Below, one piece after another: positions 7,380-15,477 of a stretch of 35,922 bases of DNA. How positions within the stretch are numbered: the stretch's first letter is position 1; every line of letters starts with the position of its first letter. Source of the stretch: Albidovulum sp. (GTDB taxonomy: Bacteria > Pseudomonadota > Alphaproteobacteria > Rhodobacterales > Rhodobacteraceae); the NCBI GenBank assembly GCA_030837785.1, contig JAUQYA010000047.1, positions 1 through 35,922 of the forward strand. The letters run 5' to 3'. The notes below the pieces were generated by a model. The model was not told where the DNA came from. It ran no database searches and saw nothing but the letters and a program-made list of their open reading frames with translations. Both the position numbers and the translations under genes were made by a program.

Positions 7380-8462
7380 ATGAGCGGGACCGGAGTGCTG
7401 CCCGACCGGGCGATCCGCGCGATGGTCGGGGGCGGCGCGATTGTCGCGGGTGTACCGGTGACCGATGCCCAGGTCCAGCCCGCGAGCCTCGACCTGAGGC
7501 TCGGTGCGGTGGCCTACCGGGTGCGCGCCTCGTTCCTCGCCGGCCGCGGCCGCAGCGTCGCCGACCGCATCGCCGAATTCGAGATGCACCGGATCGACCT
7601 GACCCCGGGCGCGGTGCTGGAAAAAGGCTGCGTCTATGTCGTGCCGCTGATGGAGCGGCTGGCCCTGCCCGAAGGCGTCAGCGCCGTGGCGAATGCGAAA
7701 AGCTCGACCGGCCGGCTCGACCTGCTGACCCGCACGATCACCGACGGCGGGGTGGAGTTCGACCGCATCGGCGAGGGCTACGATGGCCCGCTCTATGCCG
7801 AAATCTGCCCCCGCTCCTTCTCGGTGCTGGTGCGGCCGGGGATGCGGCTCAACCAGGTGAGGTTCCGGCGCGGCCATGCGGCGCTTGACGACGACGGGCT
7901 GCGCGCGCTGCACGCCCGGGTGCCGCTGGTGCCGGGCGACGCGCTGATCGACGACGGGCTGGGCTTCTCCGTCGACCTGACGCCGGCGGCGGGCGATCTC
8001 GTCGGCTACCGCGCCAAGCCCCATACCGGGCTCATTGATCTCGACCGGATCGGCCACTATCCGCCCGCCGACTTCTGGGAGGAAGTGCGCACCCGTGAGG
8101 GCCGGATCATCCTCGACCCCGGCGCCTTCTACATTCTCGTCAGCCGCGAGGCGGTGACGATCCCGCCCGACCACGCCGCCGAGATGGCGCCCTATCTGGC
8201 GATGGTCGGCGAGTTCCGGGTGCACTACGCGGGCTTCTTCGACCCCGGCTTCGGCTGGGCCGGGGCCGCGGGCGCGGGATCACGCGGCGTGCTGGAGGTG
8301 CGCTGCCACGAGGCGCCCTTCGTGCTGGAGCACGGGCAGGTGGTCGGCCGGCTGGTCTACGAGCGCATGGCCGGGGCGCCGGAACGGCTCTATGGCGCCG
8401 GCCTCGCCTCCAACTACCAGGGCCAGGGGCTGAAGCTCTCCAAGCATTTCCGCGCCGGCTGA
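7380..8462 (+). CDS. dcd: 2'-deoxycytidine 5'-triphosphate deaminase, double-length form
   Basis: A 360-residue dCTP deaminase that makes dUTP, the precursor for thymidylate. It is about twice the size of the E. coli enzyme (near 190), and two dUTPase/Dcd-fold halves are recognisable. The first has QPASLDLRLG near residue 38, AKSSTGRLDLLTR near 105 and DGPLYAEICP; the second has GAFYILVSREAVTIP near 245, VGEFRVHYAGFFDPGFG and VLEVRCHEAPFVLEHGQVVGRLVYERM, ending with SNYQGQGLKLSKHF. I recall such long forms as usual in alphaproteobacteria. The ATG at 7380 follows GGGGGA by 8 bases; an in-frame ATG at 7365 would need a ribosome site inside the tRNA terminator hairpin. Which half carries the active site cannot be settled by eye. 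Confidence 0.88.
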   Translation: MSGTGVLPDRAIRAMVGGGAIVAGVPVTDAQVQPASLDLRLGAVAYRVRASFLAGRGRSVADRIAEFEMHRIDLTPGAVLEKGCVYVVPLMERLALPEGVSAVANAKSSTGRLDLLTRTITDGGVEFDRIGEGYDGPLYAEICPRSFSVLVRPGMRLNQVRFRRGHAALDDDGLRALHARVPLVPGDALIDDGLGFSVDLTPAAGDLVGYRAKPHTGLIDLDRIGHYPPADFWEEVRTREGRIILDPGAFYILVSREAVTIPPDHAAEMAPYLAMVGEFRVHYAGFFDPGFGWAGAAGAGSRGVLEVRCHEAPFVLEHGQVVGRLVYERMAGAPERLYGAGLASNYQGQGLKLSKHFRAG

Positions 8463-8467
8463 GGCGG

Positions 8468-8674
8468 TCAGCGGCCGAACCGGCGGGTGATCCGCGCCGC
8501 CTGCCGCGCCCGCTTGGCCAGAGCCCGGGCATCGCCGGCCGGGGGCGTCGCGCTGTTCCGTGCCTCGGCCCGGCTGCTTCGGCGCAGGTAGCCGAACCCC
8601 CGGTCGATGCCGGAATTGACCAGCCGGCCGGCAAGGATGTTCGCCAGCATGTCGAGAAACCGGTTCAGGGCCAT
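8468..8674 (-). CDS. Small conserved-looking protein of unknown function
   Basis: A 68-residue protein starting MALNRFLDMLANILAGRLVNSGIDRGFGYL, a probable amphipathic helix, followed by a basic Arg/Ala-rich tail. AAGGGG lies 7 bases before the ATG at 8674. It starts 14 bases after the scpB stop and is probably the last gene of the nagZ-scpA-scpB transcript. From memory, small proteins with a similar N-terminus sit in this place in other Rhodobacteraceae, but I cannot name a family. A membrane-peripheral or nucleic-acid-binding role would fit its composition but is only a guess. It is convergent with dcd. Confidence 0.65.
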   Translation of the reverse strand: MALNRFLDMLANILAGRLVNSGIDRGFGYLRRSSRAEARNSATPPAGDARALAKRARQAARITRRFGR

Positions 8675-8688
8675 CGTCGAACCCCTTG

Positions 8689-9333
8689 TCAATCCTCGAA
8701 AAGCTCGCTCTGGCCTTCCGGCGCCTCGGCGTCGTCGTCGGACGGCAGCCCACCCCCCGGCAGCGGCCGATTGTCGAGCAGGCCGGCCGCGCGCAACTCC
8801 TTCAGCCCCGGCAGGTCGCGGGCGGATTCGAGGCCGAAGTGGTCGAGGAAGCCCTGCGTCACCACATAGGTCACCGGCCGGCCCGGCGTCATCCGGCGGC
8901 GGCCGAAGCGGATCCATTCCAGTTCCAGAAGCTGGTCGACGGTGCCGCGGCTCACCGCGACGCCGCGGATCTCCTCGATCTCGGCGCGGGTGCAGGGCTG
9001 GTGATAGGCGATGATCGCCAGCGTCTCGATCGCCGCGCGGCTGAGTTTCCGTGTCTCCACCGTCTCCTTCTGCATCAGGAAGCCGAGGTCGGGCGCGGTG
9101 CGGATCGCCCAGGCATCGCCGACCCTCACCACCCGGACGCCGCGCCCCTCGTAGCGGCGGCGCAACAGCACCAGCGCCTCGGCCGGATCGGACCCGTGCG
9201 GCATCCGCGCCTCCAGCTCGGCCACCGTCACCGGATCGGCCGAGGCGAACAGGATCGCCTCCACCATCCGCTCCTGCTCGGCGATGGGCGGGGCCTCGAA
9301 AAGGCTCTTCTCGCGGGCGGGGCTCTCGGTCAC
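8689..9333 (-). CDS. scpB: Segregation and condensation protein B
   Basis: A 214-residue partner of ScpA and SMC in the condensin that compacts and separates sister chromosomes. Two winged-helix domains are expected; visible landmarks are MVEAILFASADPVTVAEL near residue 23, the central YEGRGVRVVRVGDAWAIRT, and the hallmark TRKLSRAAIETLAIIAYHQPCTRAEIEEIRGVAVSRGTVDQLLE-type block at about 92-137, then RPVTYVVTQGFLDHFGL. The C-terminal 35 residues are acidic and probably flexible. The start codon is GTG, overlapping the scpA stop by 4 bases (GTGA), so the two are translated in step. Confidence 0.95.
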   Translation of the reverse strand: MTESPAREKSLFEAPPIAEQERMVEAILFASADPVTVAELEARMPHGSDPAEALVLLRRRYEGRGVRVVRVGDAWAIRTAPDLGFLMQKETVETRKLSRAAIETLAIIAYHQPCTRAEIEEIRGVAVSRGTVDQLLELEWIRFGRRRMTPGRPVTYVVTQGFLDHFGLESARDLPGLKELRAAGLLDNRPLPGGGLPSDDDAEAPEGQSELFED

Positions 9334-10118
9334 TGGGTCTTCCGCCTTATGGCGATGGGGGCGAAGGTCTCGGCCTGCCTCAACTCGATCTGGCCCTGCT
9401 TGGCAAGCTCCAGCGAGGCGGCGAAGGTGGCGGCGGTGGCGGAGCGGCGGCGCGCGGGGTCGGCGGTCCAGCCCTCGGGCAGGTAGGCGGCAAGGTCGGT
9501 CCAGTCGCCGGCATAGCCGATCAGCCCGCGCATCCGGTCAAGCGCCTGTTCCATCGTGAAGACATGGTCGCGGTCCAACGCATAGGGGCGGAATTCGTCG
9601 CGGGTGCGGATCCGGGCATAGGCCTGCATCAGGTCGAGAAGCGTGGCGGTATGACTGACGCTGCGGATCCGCATCACGTCCTCGGGAATGCCGCGAACGA
9701 AGAAGTCGCGCCCCTTCTGGTCGCGCGCCATCAGCCGCGCGGCGGCCTCGCGCATCGCCTGGAGCCGTTCGAGCTGGAAGGCGAGATGGGCCGCCAGCTC
9801 CTCGCCCGAGGGGCCTTCCTCGGTCGGGTCCGGCGGCAGCAGCAGGCGGGACTTGAGATAGGCGAGCCAGGCCGCCATGACCAGGTAATCCGCCGCAAGT
9901 TCGATCCGCAAGGACTTGGCCTTGTTGACGAATAGCAGATACTGCTCGGCCAGTTGCAGGACCGAGATGCGGCGCAGGTCGACCTTCTGCGTCCGCGACA
10001 GCATGAGAAGAAGGTCAAGCGGCCCCTCGAAGCCGTCGACATCGACGATCAGCGCCTCGGCCGCGAGCCGCTCGGTCACGCTGCCGGGGTCTTCCTGAAA
10101 GCCGCCCGCCTCAGACAT
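9330..10118 (-). CDS. scpA: Segregation and condensation protein A (kleisin)
   Basis: A 262-residue kleisin that bridges the SMC heads. The N-terminal SMC-binding part holds the family signature FEGPLDLLLMLSRTQKVDL near residue 30 and ISVLQLAEQYLLFVNKAK; the middle is helical with LAADYLVMAAWLAYLKSRLLLP near 75; and the C-terminal winged helix (SATAATFAASLELAKQGQIELRQAETFAPI) is intact. The ATG at 10118 follows GAGAGGG by about 9 bases and overlaps the end of nagZ by 8 bases; an upstream in-frame start exists but lies inside nagZ. Overlap on both sides shows tight coupling in nagZ-scpA-scpB. Confidence 0.95.
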   Translation of the reverse strand: MSEAGGFQEDPGSVTERLAAEALIVDVDGFEGPLDLLLMLSRTQKVDLRRISVLQLAEQYLLFVNKAKSLRIELAADYLVMAAWLAYLKSRLLLPPDPTEEGPSGEELAAHLAFQLERLQAMREAAARLMARDQKGRDFFVRGIPEDVMRIRSVSHTATLLDLMQAYARIRTRDEFRPYALDRDHVFTMEQALDRMRGLIGYAGDWTDLAAYLPEGWTADPARRRSATAATFAASLELAKQGQIELRQAETFAPIAIRRKTQ

Positions 10119-11127
10119 CCGCGCCCACCCTCTCAAGCGCCACAAATTCGGCCTCGAGACGGGCAGTGTCAATGGCATCGCCCGGCCCGCGGCGGGCGAG
10201 CGCCGCCTCGGCGCGGGCGGCGGCCGGCGGCGAAAGGCGCCCGGCGGCGGCCACGACCGCCTCCATCTCGGCCCGCTTGCCGTTGCAGTGAAGCGCCACG
10301 TCGCAGCCTGCGGCGATGGCGGCGGCGGTGCGCGAGGCCAGCGTTCCCGAAAGCGCCTCCATCGACAGGTCGTCGGTCAGGAGAAGACCCGCGAAGCCGA
10401 TCCGCTCGCGGATGATCCCGATCACCGCGGGTGACAGCGTTGCGGGCAGGTCGGGGTCGAAGGCGTCGAAGACGACATGCGCCGTCATCGCCACAGGCAG
10501 GCCGGCAAGCGCGCGGAAGACGGCGAAGTCCGTCGTCGCCAGCGTCGCGGCCGAGGCGGTGACCCGCGGCAGGTGGAGATGGCTGTCCACCACCGCGCGG
10601 CCGTGGCCGGGCAGGTGTTTCATCACCGGCAGGACGCCGCCCGCCAGAAGCCCCTCGGCCGCGGCGCGCGCGGCCGCGGCCACGGTCGCAGGATCGGAGC
10701 CGAGGCAGCGGTTGCGCAGGAACGGATGGGTGTCGGGCCCGGCGATGTCGGCGGTGGGCGCGCAACAGGCGTCGATCCCCGCCGCGCGCAACTCCGCCGC
10801 GATCAGGCGGTAGCGAAGCCAGAGCCCCCGCCCGCGCGCCCCGGGCGCAAGGCCCGCGACCTCGTCCAGCGGCGGCTGCCATTCGCGCCAGTGGGGGGCG
10901 CGCAGGCGCTGGACCCGCCCGCCCTCCTGATCGACCAGAACCGGCGCGTCCCGACCCACCGCGGCACGCAAGTCCCCGGTCAGGCGGCAAAGCTGGTCCG
11001 GCGTCTCGACATTCCGCGCGAAGAGGATGAAGCCCAGGGGATCGGCGTCGCGGAAGAACCCGGCCTCGGCCGCCGTCAGCCTCGGCCCCTCGCAGCCGAG
11101 GATCGTGGCCGAAGCCGAAAGCCCCAT
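10111..11127 (-). CDS. nagZ: Beta-N-acetylhexosaminidase NagZ (glycoside hydrolase family 3)
   Basis: A 338-residue cytoplasmic enzyme that removes N-acetylglucosamine from anhydromuropeptides during peptidoglycan recycling. The family 3 features are present: LGFILFARN near residue 31, DQEGGRVQRL at 66, the KHLPGHG block at 170-176 followed by D181-S182-H183 (the Asp-His dyad on the mobile catalytic loop), and LLLTDDLSM near 248-256 with the nucleophilic aspartate. I take the ATG at 11127, which overlaps the SPOR gene stop by one base (TGATG); an ATG at 11151 would add 8 residues. The N-terminus MGLSASATILGCEG then resembles relatives. No signal peptide, as expected for the cytoplasmic recycling enzyme. 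Confidence 0.94.
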   Translation of the reverse strand: MGLSASATILGCEGPRLTAAEAGFFRDADPLGFILFARNVETPDQLCRLTGDLRAAVGRDAPVLVDQEGGRVQRLRAPHWREWQPPLDEVAGLAPGARGRGLWLRYRLIAAELRAAGIDACCAPTADIAGPDTHPFLRNRCLGSDPATVAAAARAAAEGLLAGGVLPVMKHLPGHGRAVVDSHLHLPRVTASAATLATTDFAVFRALAGLPVAMTAHVVFDAFDPDLPATLSPAVIGIIRERIGFAGLLLTDDLSMEALSGTLASRTAAAIAAGCDVALHCNGKRAEMEAVVAAAGRLSPPAAARAEAALARRGPGDAIDTARLEAEFVALERVGADV

Positions 11128-12197
11128 CAGCGGATCGCCGTGGGCACGCATTCCGCACCCTCGGCCTTGAACACCTCACAGAAGCGGCGCGCGTCCTCGA
11201 TGTCGGCAAAGCCCTCGACCCGCAGCCGGTAGAAGGTCGCGCCGCCGCTCACGGCCGGCTCGATCACCCGACGCTTGCCGTCCATCAGCGCCCCGAAGCG
11301 GGCCGCGGTCTTGTCCCATTCGAGCCGCGCCTGCGCCTCGTCGGGATAGGCCCCGATCTGCACCAGCCGCGTCCCCTCGGCCAGCGTTCCGGAGGCGACG
11401 TCGAGTGCCGCGGGCGCCGGCGCGCCCAGCGCCTCGGCCACCGCGGCGGCGGCGGCTTCGGCGATTGCGTCGTAGCCGGCGTCATCGGCGCCCGCGGAAG
11501 CCGCGGCTGCGGGCCGCGACGAGGGGCGCGGCGAGGGGCGTGAGGGCGGGCGCAGCGACTGCGCGACCCCCGGCACATCGGCGGAAATCGCATCGGCCGA
11601 GGGGGCGGACATTTCGATCGCCGGGAGTTCGCCCCCGAGCAGGTCTTCGGACGGCCCGTCGGGAAGGGGTTCCTCCGACAGCGCCTCGCCGGCGTCGAGC
11701 GAGGCCAGCACCGGAACCGCCGCGGCTGCGTCGGGCGCCGGAGTGGAGACGGGCGCGGGCGCCAGCGGATCGGCAAGATCGGCTTCGGCCGAGGCCGCAA
11801 GCGCCCCCATCGGCTGGTCGTCGGCCGCAAGCCCCTCGGGCCGGGGGGCGAGCGTCAGCTGGTCGGCCGCATCGCCGGCGGTGCCGTCGGCGGCGATCTT
11901 GTTCACCGCCATCCCCTGGTAGGACGCCAGTTCGCCCCCCGGATTGTCGGGCGCCACCCGCGCGGGCCCTTCCAGCGCGCGGATCACCGGAATGCCTCGC
12001 ACGTCGCGCACCGCCAGGTCATAGCCCCAGACGCCAAGCCCCAGGATCAGCGCCACCGAGGTGACGGCCCCTGCCCCGTTGACCCATTTCTGCGCCCGGA
12101 CGCCACCGAACCCGGGCGCGCGGCTGTTCCGGCTGTCCCGCATGTCCTCGGGATAGCCGCCATAGCCGCCGAACTCGTCGTAGTCTGCATCCGCCAT
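11127..12197 (-). CDS. SPOR-domain membrane protein
   Basis: A 356-residue protein with a single membrane segment and a C-terminal SPOR domain, the module that binds septal peptidoglycan stripped of stem peptides. The cytoplasmic N-terminus (about 1-40) is Tyr/Gly/Asp-rich, the membrane helix is near 42-62 (GAGAVTSVALILGLGVWGYDLAV), a Pro/Ala/Ser-rich periplasmic linker runs to about 265, and the SPOR domain (TRLVQIGAYPDEAQARLEWDK, FYRLRVEGFADIEDARRFCEVFKAEG) fills 275-356. It is thus probably a division or envelope protein. GCGAGG lies 6 bases before the ATG. It lies between argS and nagZ and shares one base with nagZ, consistent with a joint role in peptidoglycan turnover. Confidence 0.9.
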   Translation of the reverse strand: MADADYDEFGGYGGYPEDMRDSRNSRAPGFGGVRAQKWVNGAGAVTSVALILGLGVWGYDLAVRDVRGIPVIRALEGPARVAPDNPGGELASYQGMAVNKIAADGTAGDAADQLTLAPRPEGLAADDQPMGALAASAEADLADPLAPAPVSTPAPDAAAAVPVLASLDAGEALSEEPLPDGPSEDLLGGELPAIEMSAPSADAISADVPGVAQSLRPPSRPSPRPSSRPAAAASAGADDAGYDAIAEAAAAAVAEALGAPAPAALDVASGTLAEGTRLVQIGAYPDEAQARLEWDKTAARFGALMDGKRRVIEPAVSGGATFYRLRVEGFADIEDARRFCEVFKAEGAECVPTAIR

Positions 12198-12275
12198 TTA
12201 CTGCCTCGCTCGCCGACCGGCCGGTGGTCCGGCCTGACCGTCTCTTGCCTGTCGGCCCCGGGCGGCGCGCTTTTG

Positions 12276-14018
12276 CTAGCGCATCTCTTCCGCGGGGGTG
12301 ATGCCAAGGATACCAAGACCGGCGGAAATGACAACGCCCGTGGCCCGTGCCAGGGCGATTTTCGCCTGACTGATGCCCTTGTCCTCCTGCACGAAGCGCA
12401 AGGACGCATCCTCGTTGCCGCGATTCCAGAGCGCGTGCAGTTCGGAGGCAAGCTCGTAGAGGTAGAAGGCGATCCGGTGCGGTTCCTGTCCGCGCGCGGC
12501 GATCTCGACCAGGCGCGGCCATTCGGCGATCTTGCGGGCAAGGCCGATCTCGGCCTCGTGGGAAAGATGCGAAAGCTCCGCCCCCGCCAGCGTCGCGTCG
12601 TCGGCGGCGATGCCGGCCTCGGCGGCCTTGCGGATCACCGACCGGACCCGGGCATGGGCGTATTGCACGTAGAAGACCGGGTTGTCCTTCGACTGTTCCA
12701 GCACCTTGTCGAAATCGAAGTCGAGTGCCGCGTCGTTCTTCCGGGTCAGCATGACGAAGCGGGTGACGTCCGGCCCGGCCTGTTCCACCACGTCGCGCAG
12801 CGTCACGAAGGTGCCCGCGCGCTTCGACATCTTGAAGGGTTCGCCGTTCTTCCAGAGCTTGACGAGCTGTATCAGCTTCACCTCGAGCGGCACCCGCCCG
12901 GCCGACAGCGCCGAGACCACCGCCTTCAGCCGCTTGACATAGCCGCCGTGGTCGGCTCCGAGCACGTCGATCAGAAGGCCGAAACCGCGGCTGACCTTGT
13001 CCCAGTGATAGGCGATGTCGGGGGCGAAATAGGTCCAGCTTCCGTCCGACTTCTTCACCGGCCGGTCGACATCGTCGCCATGCGCGGTGGAGCGGAAGAG
13101 CGTCTGTTCGCGTTCCTCCCAGTCCTCAGGCAGCTTGCCCTTGGGGGGTTCCAGCGTGCCTTCGTAGATGAGGCCCATGCCCCTCAGCGCCGCGATCGCC
13201 TCCTCGATCCGGCCCGAGGCGGTGATCGACTTCTCCGAGGTGAAGACATCCATCCTGACGCCGAGAAGCGCGAGGTCGTCGCGGATCATCTGCATCATCT
13301 CGGTCGTGGCGAAGTCGCGCACCACGGCCAGCCAGTCGGCTTCCGGCTTGTCGAGGAGCGTGTCGCCGAACCGCGCCTTCAGCGCCTCGCCGACCGGGAT
13401 CAGGTAGTCGCCCGGGTAGAGCCCCTCGGCGATCTCGGGCGACAGGCCGTTGGCCTCGCGGTAGCGCTCGTAGGCCGACCGCGCCAGCACGTCGACCTGG
13501 GCGCCGCCGTCGTTGATGTAGTATTCGCGCGTCACCTCGTGGCCGGCGAAATCCAGAAGCGCCGCCAGCGCATCGCCGAACACCGCACCGCGGGTATGGC
13601 CGACGTGCATCGGCCCGGTCGGGTTGGCCGAGACGAACTCGACGTTGACCTTCACGCCCCGGCCCATGTCGGACCGGCCGAAGTCGCGTCCTTCGGTCAA
13701 TGCGGCGCGGACCACGCCGCGCCAGCTTTCCGGCGCAAGCCGCAGGTTGAGGAACCCCGGCCCCGCGACCTCGGCCGTCAGGATGCGGGGGTCGGCGGCC
13801 AGGCGCGCCGCCAGGCCCTCGGCGATGGCGCGGGGCGGCTGGCCCGCGGGCTTCGCCAGCACCATCGCGGCGTTCGTCGCCATGTCGCCATGCGCACCGT
13901 CCCGCGGCGGCTCCACCGCCACCGCGCCCATGTCAAGCCCCGCGGGCAGCGCGCCCGAGGCCACCATCTCTTCGAGGCGCGCGATGACGAGCGCCCGGAT
14001 CTCGGCAAAAAGGTTCAT
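12276..14018 (-). CDS. argS: Arginyl-tRNA synthetase
   Basis: A 580-residue class I aminoacyl-tRNA synthetase that charges tRNA-Arg. The N-terminal Add1 domain (1-100, with GDMATNAAMVLAK) binds the tRNA D loop. The catalytic domain has the HIGH motif as HVGH at 138-141 within ANPTGPMHVGHTRG, and KMSKR at 396-400, while the C-terminal anticodon-binding domain ends in GLGILGITPAEEMR. Length matches the family. The ATG at 14018 is preceded by AGGGGACGGAA. It is the first gene after dgt and probably has its own promoter in the 204-base gap; the SPOR gene follows after 78 bases that contain a small GC hairpin (12219-12234). Confidence 0.98.
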   Translation of the reverse strand: MNLFAEIRALVIARLEEMVASGALPAGLDMGAVAVEPPRDGAHGDMATNAAMVLAKPAGQPPRAIAEGLAARLAADPRILTAEVAGPGFLNLRLAPESWRGVVRAALTEGRDFGRSDMGRGVKVNVEFVSANPTGPMHVGHTRGAVFGDALAALLDFAGHEVTREYYINDGGAQVDVLARSAYERYREANGLSPEIAEGLYPGDYLIPVGEALKARFGDTLLDKPEADWLAVVRDFATTEMMQMIRDDLALLGVRMDVFTSEKSITASGRIEEAIAALRGMGLIYEGTLEPPKGKLPEDWEEREQTLFRSTAHGDDVDRPVKKSDGSWTYFAPDIAYHWDKVSRGFGLLIDVLGADHGGYVKRLKAVVSALSAGRVPLEVKLIQLVKLWKNGEPFKMSKRAGTFVTLRDVVEQAGPDVTRFVMLTRKNDAALDFDFDKVLEQSKDNPVFYVQYAHARVRSVIRKAAEAGIAADDATLAGAELSHLSHEAEIGLARKIAEWPRLVEIAARGQEPHRIAFYLYELASELHALWNRGNEDASLRFVQEDKGISQAKIALARATGVVISAGLGILGITPAEEMR

Positions 14019-14041
14019 TTCCGTCCCCTGAAACTCCGCCG

Positions 14042-14070
14042 GGGATGCCAGAGGGCGGGCGTGGCGTCAA
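14042..14070 (-). promoter_or_regulatory. Possible promoter of argS
   Basis: On the minus strand TTGACG (14070-14065) and CATCCC (14047-14042) are 17 bases apart, just upstream of the argS ribosome site. The -35 is good, the -10 poor. Confidence 0.3.
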
Positions 14071-14110
14071 TCCTCGGAGGGGACGGCGGGCGGGCGCCGC
14101 CCCCCGCACC

Positions 14111-14137
14111 CCCCGGGGATATTTGGCAACGAAGAAG
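14111..14137. repeat. Candidate dispersed intergenic element (CCCCGGGGATATTTGGC type)
   Basis: Between argS and dgt lies CCCCGGGG followed by ATATTTGGCAACGAAGAAG, preceded by a C-rich stretch. From memory, very similar sequences recur between genes in Rhodobacteraceae genomes. Only one copy is in this window, so its repeat nature cannot be shown here. Next to it, 14155-14210 holds repeated GGCGGG runs. Confidence 0.4.
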
Positions 14138-14222
14138 CCCGCGCGCGCGGCCGGGCTTGAGGGCGGGGCTTGAAGGCGGGGGCGTGAAGGCGGGCGGGAC
14201 GGCGGGATGGGGCAACGCCGGA

Positions 14223-15404
14223 TCAGCCCCGGCACAGCCTTTCGTATTCCTGGATCGCGAAGCGGTCGGTCATGCCCGCGACATAGTCGAGGACGACGCG
14301 CGCGAGCCCGGTCCGGTCCCGCACCCGGGCCACATCCTCGCGCCATTCCGCGGGCAGGAGCGCGGGGGCGTTGAGAAAGAGCGGGAAGAGCGCGTCGATC
14401 ATCGCCGTCACCCGCTGGCGTTCGGCCACCACCGAGGGGGCGCGATACATGCGGGCGAAGAGGAACGACTTGATCGCCTTGAGGTTCTGGTAGAGCGGCT
14501 TGGAAAACCGGATGATCGGCCCGTCCATCGCGCGGATCTCGGCCGCCGACCGGGGGTTCGCGGTCTGGAGCCGGGTGCGGGCGACGGCGATCACGTCCTC
14601 CACCATCGCGCCGAAGACGCGGCGGAGCGCCTCGTGGCGGCGGCGCGACGGGTCGAGGCCGGGATGGAGCCGGTCGACCTCGGCGAAGGCGGGGCCGGTG
14701 ACGGGAAGCTCCATCAGGTCGGCTTCTGTGAAGAGGCCCGCGCGCAGCCCGTCATGCAGGTCGTGGTGGTTGTAGGCGACGTCGTCGGCGATCGCCGCCA
14801 CCTGTGCCTCGGCCGAGGCGAAGGTGTGAAGCTCCAGGTCGAAGGCGGCGTTGAACTCGGCCAGCGCATAGGGAAGAAGCGCCGGATCGCCGACCGCATG
14901 GGAGCCGGAGGCGCGCGGCCCGGTCACCGGCCCGTTGTGCTTGGCGATCCCCTCGAGCGTCTCCCATGTCAGGTTCAGCCCGTCGAAGCCGGCGTAGTGG
15001 CGTTCGAGCCGGGTGACGATGCGGATCGCCTGCGCGTTGTGGTCGAACCCGCCATAGGGCTCCATCAGCGCCGCCAGCGCATCCTCGCCGGTATGGCCGA
15101 AGGGCGGGTGGCCGAGGTCGTGGGCCAGTGCCACCGCCTCGGCGAGGTCGGTGTTGAGCCCGAGGTGGGCGGCGATGGTGCGCGCCACCTGCGCCACCTC
15201 GATCGTGTGGGTAAGGCGGGTGCGGTAGTAGTCGCCCTCGTGCTCGACGAACACCTGCGTCTTGTGCTTCAGCCGGCGGAAGGCCGAGGAATGGATGATC
15301 CGGTCGCGGTCGCGCTGGAACGGCGTGCGGAAGGTGGACATCGCCTCGGGAAACTGCCGGCCACGGCTTTCCTCGGGTTGGCAGGCGTAGGGGGCAAGCG
15401 TCAT
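14223..15404 (-). CDS. dgt: dGTPase-like HD-domain triphosphohydrolase
   Basis: A 393-residue HD-domain enzyme of the deoxyguanosinetriphosphate triphosphohydrolase-like group, which removes triphosphate from dNTPs and so shapes nucleotide pools. The metal-binding histidines and aspartates are in place: H66 in RTRLTHTIEV, H95-D96 in LAHDLGHPPFGHTGE, and a further Asp in IADDVAYNHHDLHDGL. RDRDRIIHSSAFRRLKHKTQVF near residue 31 is also typical. Alphaproteobacterial members are shorter than E. coli Dgt and may act on several dNTPs. I chose the ATG at 15404 because MTLAPYAC begins like relatives; its ribosome site is weak, and the open frame upstream runs antisense through erpA. Divergent from erpA over an A+T-rich 73-base gap. 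Confidence 0.92.
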   Translation of the reverse strand: MTLAPYACQPEESRGRQFPEAMSTFRTPFQRDRDRIIHSSAFRRLKHKTQVFVEHEGDYYRTRLTHTIEVAQVARTIAAHLGLNTDLAEAVALAHDLGHPPFGHTGEDALAALMEPYGGFDHNAQAIRIVTRLERHYAGFDGLNLTWETLEGIAKHNGPVTGPRASGSHAVGDPALLPYALAEFNAAFDLELHTFASAEAQVAAIADDVAYNHHDLHDGLRAGLFTEADLMELPVTGPAFAEVDRLHPGLDPSRRRHEALRRVFGAMVEDVIAVARTRLQTANPRSAAEIRAMDGPIIRFSKPLYQNLKAIKSFLFARMYRAPSVVAERQRVTAMIDALFPLFLNAPALLPAEWREDVARVRDRTGLARVVLDYVAGMTDRFAIQEYERLCRG

Positions 15405-15416
15405 CGGGTCCGGTTC

Positions 15417-15444
15417 TTGTCGGGTCTGTCGCTCGTCATATATG
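15417..15444 (+). promoter_or_regulatory. Predicted promoter of erpA with 10-base palindrome
   Basis: TTGTCG (15417-15422) and TATATG (15439-15444) are 16 bases apart, placing transcription near 15451. The -10 overlaps the perfect palindrome TCATATATGA at 15436-15445, which could also serve as a -10 region for dgt on the other strand. Confidence 0.4.
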
Positions 15445-15477
15445 ATGAATGGCGAGCAATTGACACAAGCGACGGCG

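Noticed and set aside
15436..15445. Iron-responsive box before erpA
   Set aside because: TCATATATGA does not fit the Irr, RirA or IscR site patterns I know; its A+T content is explained by overlapping -10 elements.
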